Source of the DNA: a virus
Direction: 5' to 3' (one strand)
DNA: 29,771 nt
Virus record (IMG/VR): IMGVR_UViG_3300044991_000089
Span: 1-29,771 of that record
Part shown: positions 1-8,441 of the stretch, piece by piece
How positions within the stretch are numbered: the stretch's first letter is position 1
Layout: every line of letters starts with the position of its first letter
The notes under the pieces: generated by a model
Database searches by the model: none
Told to the model about the DNA's origin: nothing
Seen by the model: the letters and a program-made list of their open reading frames with translations, nothing else
Translations under genes and position numbers: made by a program

Positions 1-21
1 CCCAATCGTGCGCAATGTAAT

Positions 22-52
22 TTGACGGATGGGGGGTAATACATTACCATCC
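22..52 (+). promoter_or_regulatory. Inverted repeat and possible promoter upstream of terS
   Basis: TTGACG (22-27) is followed after 17 bases by TACCAT (45-50), a loose sigma70-like pair. The same stretch holds an imperfect inverted repeat: GGAT-GG-TAAT on the left (27-40, with extra G bases) against ATTA-CC-ATCC (43-52). The -10 candidate lies only 7 bases from the terS ATG, so a transcript from it would be nearly leaderless, and no good Shine-Dalgarno precedes that ATG. The hairpin could instead belong to a gene or site cut off at the left edge. This is inference from pattern only. Confidence 0.25.
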
Positions 53-57
53 GCGGC

Positions 58-528
58 ATGAACAAAAAACCACCCGAACTCCATTTGGTTGACGGAACTA
101 CTCCGCGTAAAGGGATGCCCACCGCGTTGCCCGACAATTTAAAGAAAAGAATCCCCCGCGCCGAGTGGGTGGACAACCCCGACGCATGGGACAAAAATAA
201 ATTTATAGAAGAAACCGCAGAATTTTTGTATAACGTTTACGGCATTGGCAACGACCAAGACAAACACACGCTTGCAATGCTTGCCGACCACATTGACGTT
301 TACGTGAAATGTTCTGAAGCAATTAAAAAGGGCGGGATTATTTCCAAATTTAATGGCGGTTCAACTGTGGGACCGAATCCATATTTGTCGGTGCGTAATA
401 AAACAATGACGCTCATAATCCAAATTATGAATGAACTAGGGTTAACCCCACGCAGTCGTTTGTCATCCGGAAAAGCCGAAAGCGACAGCCCCGTGGCTCA
501 ATTCCTTAAAGGTCCTTTTGCCAAATGA
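58..528 (+). CDS. terS: Terminase small subunit, P27-type
   Basis: A 156-residue protein that fits the P27 family of small terminases, the DNA-recognition subunit of the packaging motor. The C-terminal half carries the family pattern NPYLSVRNKT followed by a helix and LGLTPRSRLSS (about residues 110-135), where P27 proteins typically read NP...N....L.....LGLTP.SR. The N-terminal part is rich in Lys and Pro. The stop overlaps the start of the large terminase by ATGA (525-528), the usual coupled arrangement. No strong ribosome binding site precedes the ATG, and an upstream start outside the window cannot be excluded. Confidence 0.88.
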   Translation: MNKKPPELHLVDGTTPRKGMPTALPDNLKKRIPRAEWVDNPDAWDKNKFIEETAEFLYNVYGIGNDQDKHTLAMLADHIDVYVKCSEAIKKGGIISKFNGGSTVGPNPYLSVRNKTMTLIIQIMNELGLTPRSRLSSGKAESDSPVAQFLKGPFAK

Positions 529-2195
529 ATTACCAAGATGGCGTTGCTTATGCGCACGCAGTATCCAAAGGCGAGGTCAACGTTTGCAACGATGTACGCC
601 TTGCGTGTCAGCGATTTATCAACCAATTGGAAAACAAAGAATGGGAATGGTTATTTGACAGCCGCGCACCCGACCATGTATTGCAGTTTGCGGCAACGTT
701 GCGTCACACCAAAGGACCACAAGCGGGAGATTCCGTAGTATTAGAACCTTTCCAAATTTTGCTAATTTGTGCCATTTACGGGTTCAGAAGCAAAAAAGAT
801 ATTTCCAAGCGCATGGTCACGGATGTGATTTTGTTCATTCCAAGAAAGGCTGGAAAATCGACGCTAACGGCAGTTTTAACGCTGTATGAACTTTTATTTG
901 GCGAAGCGGGTCCCGAAGTGTTCACTCTTGCCACAAATCGGGAACAAGCGACCATTGTGTTTGATGCCGCAAAAGGGTTTATTGAATCCATGCCACGCGA
1001 ATTGGCAGATTTATTTAACCCCAGTAAATACACAATTGGCAAAAAAGGCGATACGCAATCAATGTTTAAAGCGTTGAGCCGCGACACAAAAAAATCAGGA
1101 GACGGAAAGAATCCATCCACAGTTGTTGTTGACGAAGCCGCCCAAATTACCGACCGAAACGCCATTGAGGTATTACACTCGGGTATGGTGGCTAGACAAA
1201 ATCCACTCAGGGTGTATATTACAACCGCCTCGTTCACGAAGGACACCAAGTTTTATGAGGACTTGTCCATGTATCAATCGATGCTTCGTGGCGAGGCGAC
1301 TGATAACCCCCGATGGTTTGGATTGATGTACGGGCTTGATTTAGGCGATGATTGGCGCGACCCCGTTAATTGGGCAAAGGCAAACCCAATGCATGGCATA
1401 TCCGTGTTTGAAGACGCAATTGCCGCACGCGCAGAAGAAGCCAAACACAAACCAGCCGCATTAAATGAATTTTTGTGTAAAACACTAAACGTGTGGGTAT
1501 CGGCAAATGCCGCTTGGGTGGACAGGCAACATTGGGATGACACCAAATGTATTATTGTTGAACCACGCAAAGACCCCGAAGCGGTGTTTATTGGGTTTGA
1601 CTTGGCGGCTACGCGAGATTTAAATGCCGTGTGTACGTTAAAGCGTTTTGGCGAATTGGATTACGAAGCCGAATGGCAATTCTTTTTGCCGGAAGATTCG
1701 CTTACATTTATTCCAAAACATTATTTGGATATTTTCCAAGTTGCAATTTCCACGGGCATTTTAAAATTAACCGAAGGTAACGTAATGGATGACCGCGAAA
1801 TCAGCGAATACATCATCAATCAACAATGCCAAAAATACAATGTCAAAGAAGTTGGGTATGACGCTTACAACGCCGCCAGTTTGGTTGCACGTTTGCACGA
1901 TGCCGGCATACCAGTTAAAAAAGTTGGGCAAGGCATGGCTGTGTTAAACAACCCAAGCAAATACATTGAGAAATTAATTCTCAACAAACAAATTAAACAC
2001 GACGGAAATCCGTTTGTTGGTTGGCAATTAGGCAATTGCGAGTGCTACACGGATATAAATGGTAACATTAAGGTACGCAAGAACGAAGCAGACAAATCCG
2101 CAAAGGTTGATGGAATCATATCTATGATTATTGCGGCACATTGTTCATTGGATAACCCGTATGTAAGCGATAGTTTTGGATTTCGTTCGTTTTAA
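525..2195 (+). CDS. terL: Terminase large subunit (ATPase/nuclease)
   Basis: A 556-residue packaging motor protein of the Terminase_1 (HK97/P27-associated) type. The ATPase half has a Walker A-like loop PRKAGKST at about residues 106-113 and a Walker B strand VVVDEA at about 200-205. A coupling-type motif, YITTAS, follows near residue 231. The nuclease half begins with the acidic strand FIGFDLA near residues 355-361, and ends with KVDGIISMI near 527-535, whose Asp fits the last metal ligand of the RNase H-like fold. Length is normal for the family. It starts within the terS stop codon (ATGA) and is followed by the portal gene after 30 bases, the standard packaging-head order. Confidence 0.96.
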   Translation: MNYQDGVAYAHAVSKGEVNVCNDVRLACQRFINQLENKEWEWLFDSRAPDHVLQFAATLRHTKGPQAGDSVVLEPFQILLICAIYGFRSKKDISKRMVTDVILFIPRKAGKSTLTAVLTLYELLFGEAGPEVFTLATNREQATIVFDAAKGFIESMPRELADLFNPSKYTIGKKGDTQSMFKALSRDTKKSGDGKNPSTVVVDEAAQITDRNAIEVLHSGMVARQNPLRVYITTASFTKDTKFYEDLSMYQSMLRGEATDNPRWFGLMYGLDLGDDWRDPVNWAKANPMHGISVFEDAIAARAEEAKHKPAALNEFLCKTLNVWVSANAAWVDRQHWDDTKCIIVEPRKDPEAVFIGFDLAATRDLNAVCTLKRFGELDYEAEWQFFLPEDSLTFIPKHYLDIFQVAISTGILKLTEGNVMDDREISEYIINQQCQKYNVKEVGYDAYNAASLVARLHDAGIPVKKVGQGMAVLNNPSKYIEKLILNKQIKHDGNPFVGWQLGNCECYTDINGNIKVRKNEADKSAKVDGIISMIIAAHCSLDNPYVSDSFGFRSF

Positions 2196-2225
2196 TGTAG
2201 GATTGCCAAAATTTAGGAGAAAAAC

Positions 2226-3620
2226 ATGGGTATTTTCGACATTTTCGCTAAGAAAAAACAAAATTTAAACGAATCTAATACCGTTCTTGGCCAGTTACAA
2301 CTGGGTAACCAAGTAATAATGGGGCAGAATCGCCAACAGCCCACCCAACAATTACTGTATGTAACAACGTCTAGCACGACAACTGCGGGTCGTGTATTGG
2401 ATATGTCAGCGTTAACGCGCAATTCCACTGTGATGGGATGCGTTGGCGTAAAGGCTCGGGCATTGTCTCAATGCGGTATTTCCATCATGGCAAAGAACAA
2501 AGATGGCGCATTAGTCGATGCTTTGCTTGACCCTAGCATTGGTGCACGCGATAAAAGCAAAGCGCAACAAGTTTTAAACCTATTACAAAATCCAAACAAT
2601 TTCCAAAGCGCATACGAATTTTGGTATCAATGGATGATGTGGCAAGACCTTGCCGGTGAATGTTTTACGTTGTGGTGGCGTAAAGACCAAAAAGATTCGA
2701 TACAAACTCCAATTGAGATGTATAACATCGATGCAACATTGGTAACAGTCAAGTTGAATCCGGGAAATTACCCATCCTACGTTCTGAGTTCGCCATCATA
2801 CGGATTTAGCAAAGACACGCCTTTGGATTCGCATCAAATCATGCACATTAAAGAAGCGGCATGGCAAGGTTCGTCAGGTTTTAACAAAGGCATTTTGGCT
2901 ACGGAATTAATTGCGCTTGACCAAGACATTGATATTTACGCCAATTTTATTATGCAAAACGGAGCAAAACCCTCCGGAATATTTAAAACTGACCAAGTAA
3001 TTCCTGATGCTAAATATAAGGAAATTGCCTCGCGTATTAAGGAAACTTGGAATCAAATGACCGGCAGTCGTGGCGCAGACCCATCAAAAGCGGGTCAAGG
3101 TATGTTGCTTGACCAAGGCATGACGTACGAAAGCATTGAAATGCTTAATTTACAAGACGCGGATGCGGCTAAGTTAAAAGAGCAAACAATGAAACGCATT
3201 TGCGGTGTGTTTGGCGTGCCACCAGCAATGATTGGAATTGCCGACCAAAAATATAATAATACGCAAACAATGTTGGATGAGTTTTATAAAACCGTGATGT
3301 ATCCGACGGTAATTAGCGTTGAACAAAAGTTAAAACAGCATTTGTTTAAAGGCTATCCAAATTTGTGCGTACGCTTTGACACCAAAGATTTTTTAAAGGG
3401 CGCACCGCTTGACCAAATGAATTTTGTGACAGCGGCGGTTAAATCAGGCATCATGACACCCAATGAAGCGCGAGAATATTTAAATATGCCTATTATTGAT
3501 GGCGGCGATGTACTACAATCGAGTGGCTCACCAGATAAGCCTATTGCGGGGACATCGCCACAAGATACAGGCGGTGGTGGCGGTAATCAAACGCGCAAAA
3601 TGAATATTGGTACAACATGA
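2226..3620 (+). CDS. Portal protein, HK97 family
   Basis: A 464-residue portal protein forming the dodecameric ring at the capsid vertex through which DNA passes. Family features seen: the opening with a Ser/Thr-rich stretch then ALTRNSTVMGCVGVKARALSQ, where HK97-type portals have their V..CV...A..IA helix; the middle LIALDQDIDIYANFIMQNGAKPSG (usually A..YA..FF.NGA.P.G); and FGVPPAMIG (usually FGVP...LG) near residue 335. The C-terminus is a flexible Gly/Ser/Gln-rich tail, also typical. The Shine-Dalgarno TAGGAGA lies about 6 bases before the ATG. The stop overlaps by ATGA with a short reading frame of doubtful status (3617-3865). Confidence 0.95.
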   Translation: MGIFDIFAKKKQNLNESNTVLGQLQLGNQVIMGQNRQQPTQQLLYVTTSSTTTAGRVLDMSALTRNSTVMGCVGVKARALSQCGISIMAKNKDGALVDALLDPSIGARDKSKAQQVLNLLQNPNNFQSAYEFWYQWMMWQDLAGECFTLWWRKDQKDSIQTPIEMYNIDATLVTVKLNPGNYPSYVLSSPSYGFSKDTPLDSHQIMHIKEAAWQGSSGFNKGILATELIALDQDIDIYANFIMQNGAKPSGIFKTDQVIPDAKYKEIASRIKETWNQMTGSRGADPSKAGQGMLLDQGMTYESIEMLNLQDADAAKLKEQTMKRICGVFGVPPAMIGIADQKYNNTQTMLDEFYKTVMYPTVISVEQKLKQHLFKGYPNLCVRFDTKDFLKGAPLDQMNFVTAAVKSGIMTPNEAREYLNMPIIDGGDVLQSSGSPDKPIAGTSPQDTGGGGGNQTRKMNIGTT

Positions 3621-3865
3621 TTGCAAAAAAACTTGCAATTTTGGCTTCACAAATTAAAACGAGTGGTGTTACACTCGGCACAATAGAGAAGCCCCACAAG
3701 ATAAGAGACGACAATCAATCTATCCACAATGGGGTGATAAATGAAGAATTACACGCTAATTTGCGAAGCGCAAGTCCAACTAGCGACAAGCGCAAACGAG
3801 GCAGAAAATCCATCCGGAATGATGGAAGCCCGAGTGACAACTTGGGGAGCACGCGAGGGTGCTGA
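3617..3865 (+). CDS. Doubtful small ORF overlapping the protease start
   Basis: An 82-residue frame starts in an ATGA overlap with the portal stop and runs 125 bases into the protease gene in another frame. The first 41 residues cover the only gap (3621-3740) between portal and protease. The product has no domain I recognise: the N-terminus could form a short helix, and the later part is Lys/Arg/Ser-rich (DKRKRGRKSIRNDGS) because it shadows the protease frame. It may be real, or the gap may only be a leader for the protease. I list it because of the coupled start. Confidence 0.22.
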   Translation: MIAKKLAILASQIKTSGVTLGTIEKPHKIRDDNQSIHNGVINEELHANLRSASPTSDKRKRGRKSIRNDGSPSDNLGSTRGC

Positions 3866-4529
3866 CGGTCGCAAGTTTAATTATCAGCCCGAAGGCTTTA
3901 TGGATTGGGCTGAAGCGTTTAATTCCGGCGACAAACCATTACCAATGTTTCTTAATCACAATGACCTTGGTATGCCAATGGGTCAATGGGATTCATTTGA
4001 GTTTGACGACAAAGGTATGACTGCAAAAGGTCGTTTGTACACAAACACTGTTGGCGGTAACGACCTATACCAAATTTTAAAAGAATCTCCCAAGATGTTT
4101 GGCGGTGTATCCGTTGGCGCATACGCTGACGAGGCACAAATGGTTGACGCGGCTGGAAACCCTGTTGAAGATGACGATGAAGAATCTTATTTTCAAATTA
4201 CCAAAGGCGGTTTGCGCGAAGTGTCCGTGGTGATGTACCCAAACAATCCCAATGCGGAAATTAACAAATTGGAGATATTCAGCCCCGAGGGTGCGCTGAA
4301 TATCCGAACAGTCGAAAAGACCTTGCGTGAGGCGGGTCTGACTCGTAAGGATGCGACCACCGCATCTTTGGTATTCAAGAAAGCAATGGAACAGCGTGAG
4401 GCAGTTCAGAAGCCAATTGAATCTCTACCAACTCAGGGTGAGCCTGATGCGGTGGTAAACGAAGCCGACGCATTGCTTGCCGCTTTTGAAGCGCGTGAGT
4501 TGGTGAAGGCACTTGAAAAACGTATCTAA
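3741..4529 (+). CDS. Prohead protease, HK97-type (peptidase S78/U35)
   Basis: A 262-residue maturation protease that would cut the N-terminal scaffold domain from the capsid protein inside the prohead. The herpesvirus/HK97 protease pattern is visible: a His in LPMFLNHND (His73), a nucleophile Ser in GGVSVGA (Ser124), and the diagnostic LREVSVVMYPNNP at residues 158-170 (usually L.EVSLV..PANP). The tail after residue 180 is helical and charged. A GGGGTGAT ribosome site lies just before the ATG. It sits between portal and capsid genes, and its obvious substrate is the long N-terminus of the first capsid protein. Confidence 0.93.
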   Translation: MKNYTLICEAQVQLATSANEAENPSGMMEARVTTWGAREGADGRKFNYQPEGFMDWAEAFNSGDKPLPMFLNHNDLGMPMGQWDSFEFDDKGMTAKGRLYTNTVGGNDLYQILKESPKMFGGVSVGAYADEAQMVDAAGNPVEDDDEESYFQITKGGLREVSVVMYPNNPNAEINKLEIFSPEGALNIRTVEKTLREAGLTRKDATTASLVFKKAMEQREAVQKPIESLPTQGEPDAVVNEADALLAAFEARELVKALEKRI

Positions 4530-4540
4530 AGGAAATTATT

Positions 4541-5890
4541 ATGTCTATGGATAAAGTACTGGAAAAAGTTGACGCGATTGCCGTGTCAAACGAATCCAAA
4601 ATCGAAGCGGTGAAAGCCGAAGTTGCAACCACTGTGGAATCCGCAAAAGCCGAGTTGACTGAAAAGTTTGCCGCTTTGGAAGCCAAAGTTTCTGCTATTC
4701 AAATCCCTGAGTACATTCGTACACCACACAAAACTGTTCGCGGTGACGTTAATCGTCGCGTGCGTGAGCAATTGGCTTCCTTTACAAAAGGTAACAGCCG
4801 TGTTCAAACAGAATTAAAAATGTGGGAATCCGATGACCAATATCAAGCGTACATGACTGAGGCATCAACCCTCACAGGTTCCGGTGCTGGCATTGGTGGT
4901 CGTACAGCGTATGACCCCGTGTTTCACAAACTGCGTTTGATTAACCCAATGCGCGGCGTGTCACGTAATGTTTCTACTGATGGTTCATCCTACCAGTTTA
5001 GAGCAAAAACGGGCAACGCGGGTGCGGCTTGGGGATATACAATCCAAAACAACGGTGCGGCTACAACTGAAGCCACATCTATTTGGCAATTGAATATGCA
5101 AGACATCAACGTTCAGTTCCCTATCCGTACTGCGGCTTTGGATGACATTGATGGTTTAGAAGCCAACGTCGTTGACGACATGCTCCAAGAATTTTCGGAG
5201 CAAGAAGGCTTGTCAATGATAAAAAACAACGACCAAGCCGGTTCAACCACCACAGCATACGGTGCGACGAATGGTTTGCGAGGTTTAAATCAGTACGGCG
5301 GTGCTAATGCTTCATACGCGGGCGGCACTATCAGTACAGCATCGTATGGTACAAGCGGAACTGCATCAACCAATGGTTTGCACAACATTGCAACATACGA
5401 CCAAGTAACCACAAACGGTGGCACTGCTTCCAATAATGTGACATACGGTGATTTAATTACATTCATTCACTCATTGCCACAGCAATATTGGTCAACTGGT
5501 AATTGTTTTGTTATTAACCCATTGATGCTTGCTGGCATCCGTGGTTTGGTTGATGACAACGGCACACCAGTGTTTGAACGTATGTCTCCGCTAATCTATG
5601 ATGGCATTGTTGGCAAATTACTCGGCTTTGATGTGGTGACTAACTCCTACTTAAATAGCCCTGTGTCTGTTGGCGGTGGTGGTTCTACATCGTTGTACCC
5701 AATGTACTTCGGTGATTGGAATCGCGGTCATACAATCGTAGACAGGTTAAACATGGTTCTACGTCGCTACGAACAAACGGCTCCCGGATTTATCACATTT
5801 TTTGGAGAAAAAAGATTAGCCACCAGCGTGGTCGATCCTTTTAGTATTATTCGTTATCGTTCAACTGCTACTGGTTACGACGTATCGTAA
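4541..5890 (+). CDS. Major capsid protein 1, HK97 fold, with N-terminal delta domain
   Basis: A 449-residue HK97-fold major capsid protein. Residues 1-55 are a heptad-like, Ala/Glu/Lys-rich coiled coil, the typical scaffold (delta) domain. The predicted mature domain starts near residue 100-106 at TEASTLTGSGAGIGGRT, matching the usual length of the cleaved part in HK97-like proteins. The body has family landmarks: QFRAKTGNA, FSEQEGLSMIKNNDQ, NGLRGL (E-loop/A-domain region) and the C-terminal APGFITFFGEKRLATSVVDPFS. AGGAAA lies before the start. A terminator-like hairpin follows immediately, and then a second capsid gene closely similar over the mature domain. Confidence 0.95.
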   Translation: MSMDKVLEKVDAIAVSNESKIEAVKAEVATTVESAKAELTEKFAALEAKVSAIQIPEYIRTPHKTVRGDVNRRVREQLASFTKGNSRVQTELKMWESDDQYQAYMTEASTLTGSGAGIGGRTAYDPVFHKLRLINPMRGVSRNVSTDGSSYQFRAKTGNAGAAWGYTIQNNGAATTEATSIWQLNMQDINVQFPIRTAALDDIDGLEANVVDDMLQEFSEQEGLSMIKNNDQAGSTTTAYGATNGLRGLNQYGGANASYAGGTISTASYGTSGTASTNGLHNIATYDQVTTNGGTASNNVTYGDLITFIHSLPQQYWSTGNCFVINPLMLAGIRGLVDDNGTPVFERMSPLIYDGIVGKLLGFDVVTNSYLNSPVSVGGGGSTSLYPMYFGDWNRGHTIVDRLNMVLRRYEQTAPGFITFFGEKRLATSVVDPFSIIRYRSTATGYDVS

Positions 5891-5896
5891 GACTGA

Positions 5897-5930
5897 AGGG
5901 GAGGGGTAAAACTCTCCCCTCTTTTAATCT
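5897..5930 (+). terminator. Terminator-like hairpin between the two capsid genes
   Basis: AGGGGAG (5897-5903) can pair with CTCCCCT (5914-5920) around a 10-base loop. An alternative register pairs GAGGGG (5901-5906) with CCCCTC (5916-5921). The stem is followed by CTTTTAATCTTT. This has the form of a modest intrinsic terminator. It begins only 7 bases after the stop of the first capsid gene and ends before the ribosome site (AAGGAA) of the second. I infer that it reduces transcription into the second capsid gene or stabilises the 3' end of upstream mRNA; leakage would be needed for everything downstream unless a promoter follows. Confidence 0.6.
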
Positions 5931-5946
5931 TTAAGGAATTATCAAA

Positions 5947-6966
5947 ATGAGTGCAAACCAAAGAATTTTAGACGGCATCAAAAAAGCAATTAACGAAGGC
6001 GGTAAAGTCACCATTGATTTGCGTGAAGCCTCGACAATTACTGGTTCGGGTCTGGACATTGGTGGTCGCACTTATTTTGATGATGCTTTTACGGCATTGC
6101 GTCTTGCAAACCCTTTCCGCATGGGTTCACGCAACATTAAAACCGAGGATAGTTCGGCTGTGCAATTTGTTGCCAAAACCGGTAACGCAACAAGCGCAAA
6201 TCCATGGGACCCTAATGCAACGCCTGACACGGGTTCACCAAACACCGCTACGTCGTTTTGGGTAATGCCCACACGCATTATTGCCGCAACTTTGCCCGTT
6301 CGTATTGCCGCTATGGATGATATTAACGGCTTGCAAGATGCGTTGTTGACAGACCTTGCGTTGGAATTCTCCCAACAAGAAGGCGCGTCAATCGCTACAA
6401 ACAATGACCAAGCGGGTTCAACAACAACGACAACAGGCGCGACTTATGGTTTGCGTGGTTTAAGTTCATACACAAGCGGTGCAACAGCCGCGTTTGGTTC
6501 AAGCGGTACTGCAATTACAAATGGCATACACACGTTGGCAACTGTATCTCTTGGCGGTGTTGCTGTAACGTACAACAAAATTGTTGACATTGCAAATGCA
6601 TTGCCAGCGCAATATTGGTCATTGCCAACTACGGCGTGGCACATGACACCAACAATGATTCAAACATTGCGTCAATTAAAAGATACGCAGGGTTTACCAT
6701 TGTTTTTGGAATTAGGCGAAGCGGGAGAAGGCGGCGCAGTCGGTTCTATCTTTGGATGGCCTGTTATTCCTAATTCTTTTCTAAATGCAACGTTCCCAAT
6801 TTATTTGGCTAATTGGGATAGATTCCTAACCATTGCTGATATTGAAGAAATTGACATTCAAATATACGAACAATCGGCTCCCGGATTTTTGACGATGTAC
6901 GCGGAAAAACGGGTTGCTACAACTGTACGTGACCCGTTTGCCGGTGTTCGTGCAAGCGCGGCTTAA
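5947..6966 (+). CDS. Second HK97-fold capsid protein, paralogue without delta domain
   Basis: A 339-residue paralogue of the preceding capsid protein. After about 25 residues it enters REASTITGSG..IGGRT, aligned with residue 106 onward of capsid protein 1. It keeps the same landmarks in order: ANPFRMGSRN, VQFVAKTGNA, FSQQEGASIATNNDQAGS, YGLRGL, LPAQYWS and SAPGFLTMYAEKRVATTVRDPF. Identity in the first 55 aligned residues is about 60 percent by hand count. The coiled-coil scaffold domain is absent, so the product resembles an already matured capsid subunit. It also lacks the longer GGTIST/VSVGGGGS-like insertions of the first protein. Possible roles are a vertex protein, a minor shell subunit or an alternative capsid; the sequence does not decide. 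Confidence 0.93.
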   Translation: MSANQRILDGIKKAINEGGKVTIDLREASTITGSGLDIGGRTYFDDAFTALRLANPFRMGSRNIKTEDSSAVQFVAKTGNATSANPWDPNATPDTGSPNTATSFWVMPTRIIAATLPVRIAAMDDINGLQDALLTDLALEFSQQEGASIATNNDQAGSTTTTTGATYGLRGLSSYTSGATAAFGSSGTAITNGIHTLATVSLGGVAVTYNKIVDIANALPAQYWSLPTTAWHMTPTMIQTLRQLKDTQGLPLFLELGEAGEGGAVGSIFGWPVIPNSFLNATFPIYLANWDRFLTIADIEEIDIQIYEQSAPGFLTMYAEKRVATTVRDPFAGVRASAA

Positions 6967-6977
6967 AGGGGCTCAAT

Positions 6978-7640
6978 ATGCCCGTTGAGAACCAAACACT
7001 TGCGCCGTTTTTTTCCAATCAACGGAATCCGTATAACTACGCCAAATTTGAGCAAGTTGACCGCGACGTAGCAACGCCGTGGCTAACGCTTGAAGAAATC
7101 ACGCAACAATTAAATTTGTTTGATGATGAAAGTCAAGACACATATTTAAAGTCGCTTGAACTTGCTACGCGCATGGCGATTGAGGATTTTATTGGCGCGG
7201 CTATTTATCAAACTACGTACAAAGTTTATTACCCTAATTTTGGGCTGTATAACACTGCGGTGTTTTTGGATTTACCGGAAGTGGCGGTTTCGGCTTATAA
7301 CTCGGTAGGCGTGTCGATTGATGCTGTTGAATTTTATTCAACGTCTAATACTGTGCCAATATTGATTGCTTCAACCAATTATTCTTACGACCCAACGGGT
7401 AACAGGGTAATACTTAACACAATTCCTAATACATTAAACCAAACTGTAGCGAATCCAATCGTTGTAACGTACACGCAAAATTCTGCGTTTATTTCAACGT
7501 ACCCAGTGATTAAACAAGCGGCTTTAATGTTGTTAACCCACTTGTATAACAATCGTTCTAATACAACAGAATCAATGTTGCGTGAAGTACCCTTTGGCGT
7601 TGCCGCATTGCTTCGCCCGTACAAACCTTTGGTGATGTGA
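6978..7640 (+). CDS. Head-tail connector, phiE125 gp8 / gp6-like family
   Basis: A 220-residue protein placed directly after the capsid genes, where the gp6-like connector ring is expected. It has the family pattern: an N-terminal helix-loop with TLEEITQQLNLFDDESQDTYL, then LELATRMAIEDFIGAAIYQTTYKVYY (usually A...E..TG..L..Q.W.....) and a later beta-rich segment ending in helices with QAALMLLTHLYNNRS (usually A...L...LY.NRE). This ring would dock under the portal. AGGGG precedes the ATG. It is followed after 1 base by the next connector gene. Confidence 0.82.
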   Translation: MPVENQTLAPFFSNQRNPYNYAKFEQVDRDVATPWLTLEEITQQLNLFDDESQDTYLKSLELATRMAIEDFIGAAIYQTTYKVYYPNFGLYNTAVFLDLPEVAVSAYNSVGVSIDAVEFYSTSNTVPILIASTNYSYDPTGNRVILNTIPNTLNQTVANPIVVTYTQNSAFISTYPVIKQAALMLLTHLYNNRSNTTESMLREVPFGVAALLRPYKPLVM

Positions 7641-7641
7641 C

Positions 7642-7986
7642 ATGGGTATTGCTCGCTTTGAAAACATCCGAGTAAATCAATTAACCTTTGGCGCAAGTTC
7701 CTTTGGTGAGCAATCTACGACTATTACAAAATGGTTTGATACGCGGGCGCGAGTTGCTTCGGTATCCAATAGCGTTCGTATTTCAGAAAAATATCGAGTT
7801 TATGCCGACATTGTAGAGTTCACAGTAAATTACACGCCAAACACTCGCACCATTGTGAACAGCCAAAATTTGTATTCAATTGCTTGGAAAAGTGTTAATT
7901 GGCGAATTGACAGCGTACGTGAATCGGATGACCGCATGACTGTTAGATTGCTTTGTGTACGTAACGACCCAGTGGTGGCAGTATGA
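7642..7986 (+). CDS. Head-tail joining / head closure protein
   Basis: A 114-residue, mostly beta-strand protein in the position of the head-closure (Phage_H_T_join, SPP1 gp16-like) gene. The C-terminal pattern, YSIAWKSVNWRIDSVRESDDRMTVRLLCVR, fits the small beta-barrel of this family, which usually ends ..Y.V..V...DE....I.L.C.R. It probably closes the portal channel after packaging and receives the tail. The stop overlaps the next start by ATGA (7983-7986). Assignment rests on position, size and fold pattern rather than catalytic residues. Confidence 0.7.
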   Translation: MGIARFENIRVNQLTFGASSFGEQSTTITKWFDTRARVASVSNSVRISEKYRVYADIVEFTVNYTPNTRTIVNSQNLYSIAWKSVNWRIDSVRESDDRMTVRLLCVRNDPVVAV

Positions 7987-8405
7987 CAGCGCAAACAAAT
8001 GTTGTTCATTACGGCAAAGCGATTCAATATCAATTAAACAGCATTGTTACGCCTGTACCCGTATATGCCGCGTTTAACCGCAATTTTGCGACACAGCCTA
8101 AGTTTATTACATGGATGCTCAGGAACGTGCACCAAGACGTGTATACCGGCTCGTATCAATCGGTTAAAGGCATTGACCGCCCCGTGTTTCAGATAAGTAT
8201 CTTTACGCAAGTGATTGAAGATGGTTTTACAATTTCCAATCAGGTACTACAATCGCTACACGGCTATAGCGGTATGTTAGGAAATCCGGCTGACGGGGGT
8301 TTTAATATTTCCAAAGCCGATTGCCAATGGCTGTACAACAGTTACGACAATGAGAATAAATTGGCTGAAATCTTTATTGATTGCACAATAGATATCCCAA
8401 CATAA
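7983..8405 (+). CDS. Tail completion / tail terminator protein (DUF3168-like)
   Basis: A 140-residue protein between the closure protein and the tail tube. Its layout (N-terminal helix with VPVYAAFNRNF, then DRPVFQISIFTQVIEDGFTISNQVLQSLHGYSGML) resembles DUF3168 tail-terminator proteins, which read R.Q.D.....Y.A...A..V...L.G..G. This family caps the tail tube and joins it to the head. The C-terminus IFIDCTIDI is a beta strand typical of the fold. The start is in an ATGA overlap with the preceding gene, consistent with coupled production of low-copy ring proteins. Confidence 0.68.
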   Translation: MTAQTNVVHYGKAIQYQLNSIVTPVPVYAAFNRNFATQPKFITWMLRNVHQDVYTGSYQSVKGIDRPVFQISIFTQVIEDGFTISNQVLQSLHGYSGMLGNPADGGFNISKADCQWLYNSYDNENKLAEIFIDCTIDIPT

Positions 8406-8441
8406 GACACGATTTTTTCAACTCTTTAAAGGAAACTCAAA

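Noticed and set aside
776-1249. 157-residue open frame on the minus strand within terL
   Set aside because: It is antisense to a gene with clear Walker motifs; no ribosome site and no recognisable domain.
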